From Nitrospira sp. (lineage in GTDB: Bacteria; Nitrospirota; Nitrospiria; Nitrospirales; Nitrospiraceae), in NCBI GenBank assembly GCA_024760525.1, contig CP060499.1, forward strand, positions 620,001 through 684,000: a stretch of 64,000 bases of DNA, in the 5' to 3' direction. Both the position numbers and the translations under genes were made by a program. Below, piece after piece: positions 51,082-61,176 of this stretch. The notes below the pieces were generated by a model. The model worked only from the letters and a program-made list of their open reading frames with translations. It was not told where the DNA came from and searched no databases. The stretch's first letter is position 1, and every line of letters starts with the position of its first letter.

Positions 51082-51543
51082 GAATGCGATATCGGTGTGA
51101 GCAACCGTGGAGAATGGAGCGGTACCGCTCTAGAGTACGATAGCATTGCCTCGGGGATCTTACTCACTCCGTCGGGAGCAGTCAATACGGCCACAAGGAC
51201 CAAACGTCATGAGGAAACACGACGGCGCTGTGGTATGGCTATTCGGACGTGAACGTTCGTCACCCTGTGCTCGTCGATAGCTCTTCGTCTTCATTGCCCA
51301 ATCTATTCCACTCCCAAGGTGTTGATTTAGACGCACTTCTCCTTTATATAGAGGTGCGCCGCAGGCCAGCTTCTTGCCGTTGCCTGTGTTTTCCCCCTTG
51401 ATAACGGAATCGGTTGACTCCATACGGAGGTGGGGGTGGCGGATACTCCAGTCGGTATTGTTGAAGTCCTAGGCCTCTCATAACCTGATATCGACGTGTA
51501 CGACGAACGGTCGATAGCAAGCCAAAGGGAGGCGATACGCAGC
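51082..51543. other. intergenic region between the ABC operon and the RlpA-like gene
   Basis: No gene or consensus promoter is supported; overlapping minus-strand frames have no start signals. Confidence 0.35.
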
Positions 51544-52182
51544 ATGTACACAGACATCCATTACAGAAGCTGGTCTTCATCGTATAAGCATTGTGCAATA
51601 GTTCTATGTCTTTCGTTGGGGGCCTGTTCTTGGATCCCCAAAGGGGATATGCAACTCGATGTCGGGATCAAGGATCGAGGAGTGGCTTCATGGTACGGTG
51701 AACAGTTTCACGGAAGACAAGCTGCGAACGGCGCGCTATTCGATATGGAAGCCCTGACGGCTGCGCATAGAACTATTCCTCTTGGGAGTGTGGTGCGTGT
51801 GGTTAATTTGACCAATGGGAAACACCTCTATGTGCGGATTACCGACCGTGGTCCTTACGAAAAAGGTCGGATTCTTGATCTTTCCCGTCGTGCGGCCGTG
51901 CAGTTGGGTATGGAGCATGAAGGGTTGGCGCATGTGCAAGTGGAGATCGTTGGTGAGCGCCATCCGGAGCTGATCTTGCTTTCAGAACGATTCTCAGAAC
52001 GAGCTACGTCACTTCTTGCCGCTGCCGGGCCGGAATTTGACCGGACTTCCCCTGGCATGGCTTCTCCAGCTCGAAATTTCATAGGCGATCTTTGGATCGA
52101 GAGGCGCAATCGCTGGGCGCTTGCGATGCTCGTTGCGGATCATCCGGCGCAGGTTCCGGTCGCCTCATTGGTCATCAACTAA
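51544..52182 (+). CDS. RlpA-like septal ring lytic transglycosylase lipoprotein
   Basis: A 212-residue lipoprotein: signal to LCLSLGAC (lipid Cys about residue 28), then the double-psi beta-barrel with GVASWYGEQFHGRQAANGALFD, MEALTAAHRTIPLGSVVRVVNL, and ITDRGPYEKGRILDLSRRAA (catalytic Asp-type region). RlpA cleaves peptidoglycan lacking stem peptides and acts at division sites. There is no C-terminal SPOR domain. Start ATG 51544 with a GGGAGG 12 bases upstream; an in-frame GTG at 51496 is the alternative. Confidence 0.92.
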   Translation: MYTDIHYRSWSSSYKHCAIVLCLSLGACSWIPKGDMQLDVGIKDRGVASWYGEQFHGRQAANGALFDMEALTAAHRTIPLGSVVRVVNLTNGKHLYVRITDRGPYEKGRILDLSRRAAVQLGMEHEGLAHVQVEIVGERHPELILLSERFSERATSLLAAAGPEFDRTSPGMASPARNFIGDLWIERRNRWALAMLVADHPAQVPVASLVIN

Positions 52183-52254
52183 GTTCATCCTATCCCGCGG
52201 GCTTCCCGGTCAGCTCCTTGCCAACGACCCTGTAGGCTGGTTGTCCACTCGAGG

Positions 52255-52310
52255 TTGACAGTGCGCAAAGCTCTCTACTAGACTGCACCTTCTCGTCATC
52301 ACCGTATAAT
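52255..52310 (+). promoter_or_regulatory. candidate promoter region for the gene at 52344
   Basis: TTGACA (52255-52260) with TAGACT 18 bp on (52279-52284), and a separate perfect TATAAT at 52305-52310 with a weak -35. Either could serve. Confidence 0.4.
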
Positions 52311-52343
52311 ACTTGAGTCTAATCGAAGGGGAGGCACAGATCG

Positions 52344-52553
52344 ATGGCCAAGAAGCGAGCCGCGGAACCGGATGAAGCCAGGTTGAAAAAGAAGATTACA
52401 GCGAAGCTCACCAACCACGGCAATCCGGAAGGGGATGCCGCGGTAAGATCACTCAAGAAACGATTGAAGAGGGAGCAGCGGAAGCGGCGGGCGCTTGCAC
52501 TGCGAAAAAAGCGGGCGGCCGGGAGCAAAGCTGCGGCGGCAACTCCTGCGTAG
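52344..52553 (+). CDS. small basic protein
   Basis: A 69-residue, lysine/arginine-rich protein (MAKKRAAEPDEARLKKK, later RLKREQRKRRALALRKKRAA). AGGGGAGG lies 9 bases before the ATG. No fold recognised; nucleic-acid binding is plausible from charge alone. It lies just upstream of the HEAT-repeat gene. Confidence 0.7.
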   Translation: MAKKRAAEPDEARLKKKITAKLTNHGNPEGDAAVRSLKKRLKREQRKRRALALRKKRAAGSKAAAATPA

Positions 52554-52590
52554 TCTATCGGGTCCCGCAGTCGTGTCCGGTACTGATCCA

Positions 52591-53424
52591 ATGGAACAAG
52601 AACCGAAACACTCATCTCAGGATATGAATCCTCTCAACCAGCAGGCCGGTGATGAGCCACTCGGTGGCGTTGCCGCCGATCCGACCCAGGCTGAATCACC
52701 TGCCCAGCCTGACGCGGCCACCGTCGGCCAGGATCCTGTTGCGCTTGAAGAAGAGCAGGTCAAAGATGAGATCGATATTCAGATCGACCTCCTGAACGAT
52801 CCTGACTGGGTGGTCCGCCGAGAAGCTATCATCACACTCGGCGAGATGGGTGACGAGCGTTGTGTGGCGCCATTGACCCGCGCGTTGCGCGACGGTGATT
52901 GGCAGGTCCGAGAAGTTGCGATTGAAGCATTGAGTCAGGTGGGCTCTCCCGCCGTCGACACACTCCTCAAATTGCTCCGTGACTGGGAAGTGCGCAAGTA
53001 TGCCATTGCTGCGCTCGGCAAAATCCGCGATGAACGCGTGCTCGATCCTCTGATGCTCCAACTTCGGAACGATGAGTTTAAGGATGATGCCATCGAGGCC
53101 TTGGTCCAACTGGGTCGGCCGTCCGTTGAGAAGTTGATTGTGGCGCTTCGCGACAAGGATGAAAATGTCCGCAAGAGCGCAGTGCTCGCGTTGGGAAGGA
53201 TTAAGAGCGGCGAAGCCATCGATCCGTTGATTGAAATGCTTGGCGATAAAGACTGGTTCACGCGGTTGACGGCGGCTGCCGCCTTGGAATCGATCGGCGA
53301 CGAACGAGGCCGCGAAGCGATCAAGCCGCTGCTCAAGGATCCCGATATGGTGGTCAAGATGCGGGTGGAACGCATTTTGGCGAAGTGGAAGAAACAGCCG
53401 ATCTCTCAACCGGCCAATGCCTGA
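52591..53424 (+). CDS. HEAT-repeat protein
   Basis: A 277-residue protein. An acidic, Gln-rich N-terminus (about 1-60) precedes about six HEAT/PBS-lyase-type repeats, for example DPDWVVRREAIITLGEMGD, DGDWQVREVAIEALSQVG and DKDENVRKSAVLALGRI. Cytosolic scaffold or binding protein; substrate unknown. The start is uncertain (no ribosome binding site at ATG 52591; an in-frame GTG lies 18 bases upstream). Confidence 0.85.
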   Translation: MEQEPKHSSQDMNPLNQQAGDEPLGGVAADPTQAESPAQPDAATVGQDPVALEEEQVKDEIDIQIDLLNDPDWVVRREAIITLGEMGDERCVAPLTRALRDGDWQVREVAIEALSQVGSPAVDTLLKLLRDWEVRKYAIAALGKIRDERVLDPLMLQLRNDEFKDDAIEALVQLGRPSVEKLIVALRDKDENVRKSAVLALGRIKSGEAIDPLIEMLGDKDWFTRLTAAAALESIGDERGREAIKPLLKDPDMVVKMRVERILAKWKKQPISQPANA

Positions 53425-53430
53425 CCCCGT

Positions 53431-53886
53431 CTACTTATTGAGCAGTTGATCCATCCGGTGCTGTAACTCATCCAGTTTCTTCAACGATACCGGCTTCCCC
53501 ATCGCGATTTCCAACCGTGCCTCCCGCAGTGCTCCAGCCAGATCCGCTAGGGCATTGGTGGAGCTATCCGGCTTGGTCCCTTTCGTGGTGGCTTCCACGG
53601 CATTGATGGCCTCAGCCAGTTCTTTCGCCGTGTCGCCGAAGTTTCGTTCGACGAGGTGCGCTTTTGCCTGTACTAAGCGGGACTTGGCCTCCACGAGACC
53701 TTGACGCCTGCGGAGATCACGCTCGATCCCGAGCGTCGTATCCAATACGTTTCGAGACAAATCCTTTAACGTCTGTTGAAGGTCGAAGACCGTTTTCTGC
53801 AGCGTTCCGACGGGCCGTTGTCCGAGATAGTAGCCCGCTCCGAATGCGCTGACGAGCAACACCAGGACACTCAAGAATTTGGCCAT
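53431..53886 (-). CDS. membrane-anchored coiled-coil protein
   Basis: A 151-residue protein with one N-terminal membrane helix (FLSVLVLLVSAFGAGYYLG) and a long helical, heptad-like region (LQKTVFDLQQTLKDLSRNV and onward). No family recognised. It follows the secreted HEAT-repeat gene by 12 bp on the same strand and probably shares its transcript. Confidence 0.7.
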   Translation of the reverse strand: MAKFLSVLVLLVSAFGAGYYLGQRPVGTLQKTVFDLQQTLKDLSRNVLDTTLGIERDLRRRQGLVEAKSRLVQAKAHLVERNFGDTAKELAEAINAVEATTKGTKPDSSTNALADLAGALREARLEIAMGKPVSLKKLDELQHRMDQLLNK

Positions 53887-53898
53887 GGAGGTCCTCAG

Positions 53899-55308
53899 TC
53901 AGCGGCGACGTGTTGATGGGTTCAGCCGGCCGAACTGTTGTAACAGACTGTTCGCCGCAGCGATTTGCACGGCTTCATCGGAGTCGTGTAACCCTCTCAC
54001 CAGTGCGGGAACCGCGTGGTCACTGCCTTTTCGCAAGGCCTTGGCGGCCATGAGGCGAGGAAGCGGCTGCTGATCCTGCAGCAGGGTTTGTAGAACCGTC
54101 AGCGCTTGTTCGTCCGAGGATGCGCTCAAGGCCTGCGCTGCGGCGCCGCGAATGGAAGGGTCGGGGTGCCGGGCCAGATCGGATGCGAGAGTAATCGCCG
54201 AGGCCTCTCCGAGGCGCAGCAGCCCTTCTGCGGCATTGGCACGGACGTGAAAATTCGGATCCCTGGTGAGCGCCATCAGCAGAGGCCGGTTTTCCTTGAT
54301 CCCGAGTTTCCCCAGACTTGCCGCGGCCACGCCGCGAACCATCGCCATTTCGTCCCCGATTGCATGCGTCAACGGGGCCACACCGCCGGGGGAACCGAAT
54401 TCTCCCAACGCTCCGGCAGCGAAGGCACGCACGGATGGATCGGGATCATACACAGCTTGGCCAAGGACCGCCAGACTCGCCGGGCGCTTCAGGCGCCCCA
54501 AGACACCCAATGCCGCCATTCTCGATTCCGCATCCGGTAACGTGGCCGCGCTGGTGATGTCGTCCAGCTTCTCGGAATGGCCCAGTTTGAACAGGGCTGC
54601 GTACGCGAAAATGGCTTCAGGTCCGTCTTCAGTGCGCGCAACGTCGAGCAACCGTTGCCGAACATCGGCGGCGTTCGCTTCTCCCAATGCGGTCATCGCG
54701 GCGATGCGGACGGTCGGCATCTCATCACGCAGCGCGCGGCGCAACGCGCCGGACTTCGCGGCAAGTCCGGCTTTCCCGATCGCCTCTGCCGCGCGCGCCC
54801 GTACGACTATCGAGGTGTCAAGCAAGCCATCCTCTAACAACGCTGCGGTCTCCGGCAGGCCCAAGTCCGCCAATGCCGAATAGGCTGCGATACGAACATG
54901 CTCTTTCCGGTCCCGAACATGGCTGGTAATTACGCTGAGCGCCAAGGGACGAAGGAGCGAAGAGTCGTAAGCCTGTCCCGGCTGGTTCAACTTCCCATAA
55001 ATAGCGAGCGCTTCATCTGTCCGCCCAGTGCGGACATAGCTCAACAGGGAAAGGCGGAGGAACTGTCGCGACGGCCTGGCATCAGGTGGCAGCTCTCGGA
55101 AGAGAGCCGTGACGGCTGGGTAGTCACCGGCTTTGAAAAGCGCCTCAGCTTTCGTTTCGACCGCGGCAGGAGTTTCTGCCGAGGCGGCATAGAGAGGGGT
55201 TGTGATGAGACTGAGAAGGAGCACGCCTCGTACCAGCCGGGTCCGGAGTGGGTCGACCCCTGGATGCTCTCGGTGACGCCGAGCTGCAACGTCGAACCGA
55301 GCTACCAT
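53899..55308 (-). CDS. secreted HEAT-repeat protein
   Basis: A 469-residue protein: export signal (RGVLLLSLITTPLYAASA), a short tetratricopeptide-like region (AEALFKAGDYPAVTALFREL), then about ten HEAT repeats (for example DEMPTVRIAAMTALGEANA, DPDPSVRAFAAGALGEFGS, DEMAMVRGVAAASLGKLG). ATG 55308 overlaps the last codons of the glucan phosphorylase gene (TGGTAG). Periplasmic protein-binding role inferred. Confidence 0.85.
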   Translation of the reverse strand: MVARFDVAARRHREHPGVDPLRTRLVRGVLLLSLITTPLYAASAETPAAVETKAEALFKAGDYPAVTALFRELPPDARPSRQFLRLSLLSYVRTGRTDEALAIYGKLNQPGQAYDSSLLRPLALSVITSHVRDRKEHVRIAAYSALADLGLPETAALLEDGLLDTSIVVRARAAEAIGKAGLAAKSGALRRALRDEMPTVRIAAMTALGEANAADVRQRLLDVARTEDGPEAIFAYAALFKLGHSEKLDDITSAATLPDAESRMAALGVLGRLKRPASLAVLGQAVYDPDPSVRAFAAGALGEFGSPGGVAPLTHAIGDEMAMVRGVAAASLGKLGIKENRPLLMALTRDPNFHVRANAAEGLLRLGEASAITLASDLARHPDPSIRGAAAQALSASSDEQALTVLQTLLQDQQPLPRLMAAKALRKGSDHAVPALVRGLHDSDEAVQIAAANSLLQQFGRLNPSTRRR

Positions 55309-57464
55309 GTCGTCGGCAGGCGTACCGTGGCGCCACGGTACATCAGACTGACATAGTCTTTCACCATACGCGTGGTGCAGAACTGGGGTGCGATGGTACG
55401 GATGCATTCTTTGACCATTTGGAGCCAACCTCGGGGAATGCCGTCACGATCGCGCTGATAGAACAGCGGCACGACTTCTTGTTCCAACATGCGATAGAGC
55501 TGTTCGGTATCGTGGTGATCTTGAGCTTGCGGATCGGCCTGCTCGCTCAACGGCTGGATGCCCCAGCCGTTGGCCCCGTTGTATCCCTCGACCCACCATC
55601 CATCAAGAACACTCAGATTCAACACGCCGTTCAGGGCGGCTTTCATTCCGCTGGTACCGCTGGCTTCCAGCGGAAATCGAGGGGTGTTCAACCAAATGTC
55701 GACGCCTTGGACGAGATACTTCGCCATATGCATCTCGTAATCTTCAAGGAATGCGACGCGACCTCCCAGCTTATGATCATGGCAGAAGCTCAACACTTCA
55801 TGAATGAAGTATCGCCCTGGTTCATCGGCCGGGTGGGCCTTTCCCGCGAAGATCAGTTGCACCGGCTTCCATCGGTCTTGGAGGAGAGCCTTCAACCGGT
55901 CCAGGTCTCGGAAGAGTAAAGTTGCCCGCTTGTAGGTCGCGAATCGTCGGGCAAATCCGATCGTCAACGCTTCGGGATCCAGGAGCGTGCCGCGTGTGAG
56001 GACTTGAGACGGCTGCAGGTGTCCATGCATCCAGCCGTTTCTGGCTCGATCGCGGATAAACCCCATCAGCTTCCGCTTCATTGTTTGTCGAACGGTCCAC
56101 AGTTCATGATCTGGGATATCCATCACCCGCTGCCACATGGCCGGATCGTCGCAGGTGTGTGTCCAGGTCGGGCTGAGTGATTTGCTGTACAAATGGTGGA
56201 GTTCCGGCGAGATCCATGTCGGCGCGTGAATCCCGTTCGTCACGCTGCGGATCGGTATCTGGTCGGTCGGTAACCCTGGCCAGAAGTGGTGCCACATCTC
56301 GCGCGTGACGCGGCCGTGCTCGCGGCTTACGCCGTTGACGTGGGCCGACAGGCGCATGACCAGGGCGGTCATGTTGAAGCCTTGTCCGCGCGACTCGGGA
56401 GTTTCACCGAGTCGGAGAAATTCGTCACGCGAAAGGCTCAATTGTTCCCAATAGCCTGCAAAGTATCGATCCATCAGATAGTGCGGGAATACATCGTGCC
56501 CGGCCGGCACGGGTGTGTGCGTCGTGAAGACCGTGCTCTGACGGACAAGTTCGCTGGCTTCCGCGTGGGATGAACCCTTTTGGACCAGTTCGCGTACTCG
56601 CTCCAGTGTGAGGAAGGCTGAGTGACCTTCATTGGCATGCCAGACTGATGGTGAGATACCGAGCGAACGCAGCATGCGCACGCCGCCGATGCCCAGCAAG
56701 ATTTCTTGACACAGCCGCATTTCCTGATCGCCGCCGTACAGACGAGCCGAAAGAGCGCGGTCTTCGGGACTGTTTTCCGGCACGTCGGTATCGATGAGGA
56801 AGAGCGGGATCCGCCCTACCAATACTTTCCAGACCGCCGCGGTCACACGGCGGTTGCCCATCTCGACCGCAAACCGGCAAGGCTCTCCTGCGGGAGTCAG
56901 CGCCGGATGCACTGGCGACTCGTCACGGTTGAACGGGGCGTAGGCCGCCTCTTGCCATCCTTCCGGCGTAATCCGTTGGCGAAAATAGCCTTGCGGATAC
57001 ATGAATCCGATACCGACGAGCGATAAACCCAGATCGCTCGCCTCCTTACAATGGTCACCGGCCAAGATGCCGAGGCCGCCGCTATAAATGGGAACGGAGG
57101 CATGTAAGCCGAATTCGGCCGAGAAGTAGGCGATGGTCGTCTTCGTCATGTCGGCATGGTGAGTTCCCACCCAACTCTTTTTGTTGGCAAGATACTCGTC
57201 AAACAGGCGGAACACGGCCGAGTATTGACGGAGAAACGCGGGATCCTCGGCCAAGCGCGTGAGCCGGTCCGTCTTGACATCAGCAAGGAGTTTGACCGGA
57301 TTATGGTTGGTGAGAAACCACAAGGTCGGATCGATCACTTCGAACAGTTGACGAGCTTCCAAGGTCCAGCTCCACCACAGGTTCCGCGCCAGTTCAGGCA
57401 GGCGGTTGAGGCTCTGGGGGAGAGGATTGGAGGAACTGGTTACGTCATTATTCTGAGAATCCAC
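55302..57464 (-). CDS. alpha-glucan phosphorylase
   Basis: A 720-residue GT35-type enzyme. SAEFGLHASVPIYSGGLGILAGDH near residue 115; the PLP region RFATYKRA and EASGTSGMKAALNG toward the C-terminus. It releases glucose 1-phosphate from alpha-glucans. AAGGAG lies 5 bases before the GTG at 57464, so that start is preferred over the GTG six bases upstream, which overlaps the binding site. It is about 130 residues shorter than the long members of the family. Lies 62 bp after the gene at 57527 on the same strand. Confidence 0.92.
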   Translation of the reverse strand: MDSQNNDVTSSSNPLPQSLNRLPELARNLWWSWTLEARQLFEVIDPTLWFLTNHNPVKLLADVKTDRLTRLAEDPAFLRQYSAVFRLFDEYLANKKSWVGTHHADMTKTTIAYFSAEFGLHASVPIYSGGLGILAGDHCKEASDLGLSLVGIGFMYPQGYFRQRITPEGWQEAAYAPFNRDESPVHPALTPAGEPCRFAVEMGNRRVTAAVWKVLVGRIPLFLIDTDVPENSPEDRALSARLYGGDQEMRLCQEILLGIGGVRMLRSLGISPSVWHANEGHSAFLTLERVRELVQKGSSHAEASELVRQSTVFTTHTPVPAGHDVFPHYLMDRYFAGYWEQLSLSRDEFLRLGETPESRGQGFNMTALVMRLSAHVNGVSREHGRVTREMWHHFWPGLPTDQIPIRSVTNGIHAPTWISPELHHLYSKSLSPTWTHTCDDPAMWQRVMDIPDHELWTVRQTMKRKLMGFIRDRARNGWMHGHLQPSQVLTRGTLLDPEALTIGFARRFATYKRATLLFRDLDRLKALLQDRWKPVQLIFAGKAHPADEPGRYFIHEVLSFCHDHKLGGRVAFLEDYEMHMAKYLVQGVDIWLNTPRFPLEASGTSGMKAALNGVLNLSVLDGWWVEGYNGANGWGIQPLSEQADPQAQDHHDTEQLYRMLEQEVVPLFYQRDRDGIPRGWLQMVKECIRTIAPQFCTTRMVKDYVSLMYRGATVRLPTTW

Positions 57465-57526
57465 AAACACTCCTTAGTTCAAATAAGCCATGGATACAGG
57501 CTGTGGGGGGCGACCACGGGTTCGGA

Positions 57527-58363
57527 TCAGGCATGTCCTGCCTTATGCCACGAGGCCCATTCTTCGGAGAATGCCACGGCGGCATAACGTTCGCCAAGGA
57601 TTTTCGCAACCTGGTTCAGCAGTTTGGTGAGTTGCTGCAGTTCGGCCGGCGTCAGGTCGTTGCGGAATTGCGGATGAAGGCCCCAGCGTGTCTCAACCTC
57701 TTCGCCCGATACGCTCGACATCAGGCTGACAAGCTTAATGTCCTGACCGGTCGATCGCTGTTGCCCGATCGCAGGTTGGTCAGACGTAGGCGCCCCTTGC
57801 GCAATTTCAGGAGAAGGTGGCGCGTGTCCTTGCAACACCGCGCTGAGCGCGGGGACCGCCGCGCTGGCACAGAGTGTTGCGGCTGAGCTCAACTGGACAT
57901 TGCCGGGCGCTCCGAGGGCTTCCGTTACTTTCTCGCCGAAGTCATGAAACATCTCATTCTTGATCCTAGAGTCTTCCGTGATCAAGAATTTGTATTTTTC
58001 ATACACCTGACGGCTCTCCGCGACCGTGGTGCCGATGGTCAACACGATTTCCATCTGATCCGCATTGGTCCCGAACGCCGGTTCCAGTGCGCGTTTCAAT
58101 TGTTGCGTTACGGCGTCTTCCAACCCGTTCATGAACTCCATCTGGTCCTTCAATGGGACGTGCAGAGCCACCAATCGGTCCGTGAGATTGAACATGATTT
58201 TAAGGAATTCCAGGTAGATGCCCCATTCCTCCTGGCGCTTAAGCTTCAGCGCCTGTTCGGGGGCATTGCGCTTCATCATCGTGACCGATTCGCCCGACAC
58301 GGCAAGCATCAGTTCAGCCAGTTGGCGAAGCTGTTCCTTATATTGAGTATTGGCAGCGGCCAT
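57527..58363 (-). CDS. hypothetical protein
   Basis: A 278-residue protein, largely helical (QYKEQLRQLAELMLAV, FLKIMFNLTDRLVAL), with a Pro/Ala-rich low-complexity stretch (AVLQGHAPPSPEIAQGAP) about two thirds in and a conserved-looking C-terminal segment. AAGGAG precedes ATG 58363. No family recognised; no signal or membrane segment. Just upstream of the glucan phosphorylase and divergent from the DUF4112 gene. Confidence 0.7.
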   Translation of the reverse strand: MAAANTQYKEQLRQLAELMLAVSGESVTMMKRNAPEQALKLKRQEEWGIYLEFLKIMFNLTDRLVALHVPLKDQMEFMNGLEDAVTQQLKRALEPAFGTNADQMEIVLTIGTTVAESRQVYEKYKFLITEDSRIKNEMFHDFGEKVTEALGAPGNVQLSSAATLCASAAVPALSAVLQGHAPPSPEIAQGAPTSDQPAIGQQRSTGQDIKLVSLMSSVSGEEVETRWGLHPQFRNDLTPAELQQLTKLLNQVAKILGERYAAVAFSEEWASWHKAGHA

Positions 58364-58498
58364 GAATTCTCCTTGTAAAGCGCGGATTATAGCGGAGACC
58401 GGAGCGGCATTCAAAGCGTGACGGATGGTTTCCCGCGATGTTGCCGTAACCCATCCCTTCCGATAGAGTGAGTCCAACGAAGTCAGAGGGGTTTTAAG

Positions 58499-59026
58499 AT
58501 GGAATTCAGTCCAGCGCAGGATGCGGAGTCGGAGCCTCGCGTAAAGGTGTTGCCGCGTGATGAGGCGCGCGAAGACCTGCTCGCGATTGCGGACATGCTT
58601 GCCAAGGCGCTGGATACCACGATCAAGATTCCAGGAACGTCGATCTATTTAGGACTCGATCCGCTCTTGGGACTCATTCCCGGAATCGGCGACATGTTGG
58701 CCAATCTCATCGGCACGATCATCCTCGCGCTGGCGACGCGTTTGCAACTGCCGCGCATCGTGCTGGCCCGCATGAGTCTCAATTTATTGCTCAACGGTAC
58801 GGTGGGGGCGGTTCCGATTGTCGGAGATCTGTTCTCGGTTTGGTTCCGAAGTCACGCGAGGAATGCCGCGCTGCTTCGCGAGGCTGCGATGAAACCGGGC
58901 CGTGAGACCCATACCGATTGGTTCTATGTGGTCGGAATTATCGGAGGTACGGTGGCACTGCTGATGTTCCTGATTGTCTTCGTGGTTTGGCTGGTGATCA
59001 AGTTGTGGGCAATGATGTCGCTGTGA
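58499..59026 (+). CDS. DUF4112 membrane protein
   Basis: A 175-residue protein. The central LGLDPLLGLIPGIGDMLANLIG with later GAVPIVGDLFSVWFRSH is the DUF4112 signature; a C-terminal helix (GIIGGTVALLMFLIVFVVWLV) adds a clear membrane span. AGAGGGG lies 8 bases before the ATG. Role unknown across the family. Confidence 0.88.
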   Translation: MEFSPAQDAESEPRVKVLPRDEAREDLLAIADMLAKALDTTIKIPGTSIYLGLDPLLGLIPGIGDMLANLIGTIILALATRLQLPRIVLARMSLNLLLNGTVGAVPIVGDLFSVWFRSHARNAALLREAAMKPGRETHTDWFYVVGIIGGTVALLMFLIVFVVWLVIKLWAMMSL

Positions 59027-59102
59027 AAATATCGGCGGAGTATGATATAGAACAACCCTTCCCGAATGATCGAATCAGCTAACAATTCCTTCCCGTACCT
59101 CC

Positions 59103-61130
59103 ATGGAAAGAGACGTTAAAACCTATGTGTTGAAGCGGCCTGCCGAGGAGGCCGTACCGCGCAAGTTGACCATCAACTATGCTGCGGCGTTAAACCCCCA
59201 GCAACTGGCGGCAGTAACGGCGGGCGATGGTCCTTCGCTGGTCATTGCGGGTGCTGGAAGCGGCAAGACGCGCACATTGATCTATCGCGTGGCTTATTTG
59301 ATCGACTCCGGCGTGGACCCATCGAACATCCTCCTCCTCACGTTTACGAGGAAGTCGGCACAGGAAATGTTGGAGCGCGCCGGCGACCTGATCGGAATGA
59401 GCAGCCGGCGGGTCTGCGGCGGGACGTTTCACTCGGTGGCAAACATGCTGCTGCGGCGGCACGGCCGATCCATCGGTGTCGAGCCCGGGTTCACCATTCT
59501 GGATCGGGGCGATGCGGAAGACTTGATCGCTCTAGTCCGATCGCAGCTTGGTCTGAACGAAAAAGACAAGCGCTTTCCCCGCAAGGGAACGATCATGGAA
59601 ATAATCAGCAAGAGCGAGAACACCCTGTGCAGTCTCGATGAGATTATTTTGGAGGAGTTCAGCCATTTCGCCGATCACTCCGATGATCTCGGGCGGCTTC
59701 AGAAAGCCTATCAAACCGCGAAGCGCCAGAAACAACTGTTGGACTACGACGATCTGTTGGTCATGCTGCGGCAGCTGCTCTTGCTGGATGAGGCGGCTCG
59801 CGCGAACATTTCCCGTCAGTATCGCTACATCCTCGTGGATGAATACCAGGATACGAATCGCTTGCAGGCCGAGGTCATTCGCCAGCTGGCGGCGGCACAT
59901 CAGAATGTGATGGTGGTCGGCGATGATTCTCAATCCATCTATGCGTTCCGAGGCGCGACCTTTAAAAACATCATGGATTTTCCCGTGCTGTTTCCCGGCA
60001 CGACGATCTACAAGCTTGAAGAAAACTATCGCAGCACCCAGCCGATTTTGAACTTGGCCAACTGCATTATCGAGGAAGCGGCGGAGAAGTATACGAAGCG
60101 CCTCTTCACGAGAAAGATCGACGGGCCGTTGCCGGCATTGGTCGAAGCAGCCGGAGAAAATGCGCAATCACGGTTCATTGGGCAGAAGATTCTTGAGTTG
60201 CGGGAAGAGGGAGTGCCGCTGAGCGAAGTGGCTGTGCTGTTTCGGTCGAGTTTTCATTCCTTTGACCTGGAAATCGAACTCTCGCGCAAGGGGTTACCCT
60301 TTATCAAACGCGGGGGCGTGAAGTTTATCGAAACGGCGCATGTCAAGGATTTGCTGGCCCATGTGCGAGTGGTCTCGAATCCACTTGATACGGTCAGCTG
60401 GCATCGTGTCCTCATGTTGGTGGAAGGTGTGGGACCGAAGAAGGCCCAGGACTTACTCGCTGCGATCGTGAAAGCTGAACGGCCCTTTGACGTGCTGCGT
60501 GGGGTGAGTGGCCGTTCCGGACAAGGTCTCAAGAATCTAGCCAATACCTTGGAGAGCCTGGCTGGATCGGATGACCGGCAGCCCGCTGAACAGGTCAATC
60601 ACATTTACGAGTACTATCTTCCGATCCTCAAGGATCAGTACGACGACTATCCGAAGCGTACGAGAGATTTGGATCACCTCCACACGATTGCCGAGGGGTA
60701 TCATGGCATCGATGAGTTTCTCGCCGATTTGGCGCTGGAGCCGCCGGATGGCAGTGCTGTGGATGTGGAGGCGCCTGATCGCGATGATGAACGGCTGGTG
60801 CTTTCGACGATTCATTCCGCAAAGGGACTGGAATGGCAGTGCGTTTTTGTGATTTGGGTGGTGGACGGTCGGTTTCCGTCCGCCTATTCCTTTCTCACGG
60901 ATGACGAATTGGAAGAAGAGCGGCGGCTCTTCTATGTGGCCGTGACTCGAGCGAAGCGCCATTTGTTTTTAACGTATCCCATCAACGTGTACGACAGGAC
61001 CAGCGGAATGTTGCTTTCAAGGCCTTCGAGGTTTCTGGACCATGTGTCCACGGATCTTCTCGATACACTCGCATTGATAGAGGAGGGTGGGCGAGAGGAC
61101 TGGGGGATGGCACGAGACCCGTACTATTAA
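59103..61130 (+). CDS. UvrD/Rep-family ATP-dependent DNA helicase
   Basis: A 675-residue superfamily 1 helicase. Walker A GAGSGKTRTL, motif II LVDEYQDTN, motif III GDDSQSIYAFRGA, motif IV ENYRSTQPIL, motif V HSAKGLEWQCVFV, motif VI RLFYVAVTRAKRHL. Closest in layout to Rep/PcrA but without the long C-terminal tail. Unwinds DNA in repair or at stalled forks. Confidence 0.95.
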   Translation: MERDVKTYVLKRPAEEAVPRKLTINYAAALNPQQLAAVTAGDGPSLVIAGAGSGKTRTLIYRVAYLIDSGVDPSNILLLTFTRKSAQEMLERAGDLIGMSSRRVCGGTFHSVANMLLRRHGRSIGVEPGFTILDRGDAEDLIALVRSQLGLNEKDKRFPRKGTIMEIISKSENTLCSLDEIILEEFSHFADHSDDLGRLQKAYQTAKRQKQLLDYDDLLVMLRQLLLLDEAARANISRQYRYILVDEYQDTNRLQAEVIRQLAAAHQNVMVVGDDSQSIYAFRGATFKNIMDFPVLFPGTTIYKLEENYRSTQPILNLANCIIEEAAEKYTKRLFTRKIDGPLPALVEAAGENAQSRFIGQKILELREEGVPLSEVAVLFRSSFHSFDLEIELSRKGLPFIKRGGVKFIETAHVKDLLAHVRVVSNPLDTVSWHRVLMLVEGVGPKKAQDLLAAIVKAERPFDVLRGVSGRSGQGLKNLANTLESLAGSDDRQPAEQVNHIYEYYLPILKDQYDDYPKRTRDLDHLHTIAEGYHGIDEFLADLALEPPDGSAVDVEAPDRDDERLVLSTIHSAKGLEWQCVFVIWVVDGRFPSAYSFLTDDELEEERRLFYVAVTRAKRHLFLTYPINVYDRTSGMLLSRPSRFLDHVSTDLLDTLALIEEGGREDWGMARDPYY

Positions 61131-61176
61131 TCACGCAGTTTCCGGCGTTGCGTGTCGGTTTTCCTTCCCTGCCAGT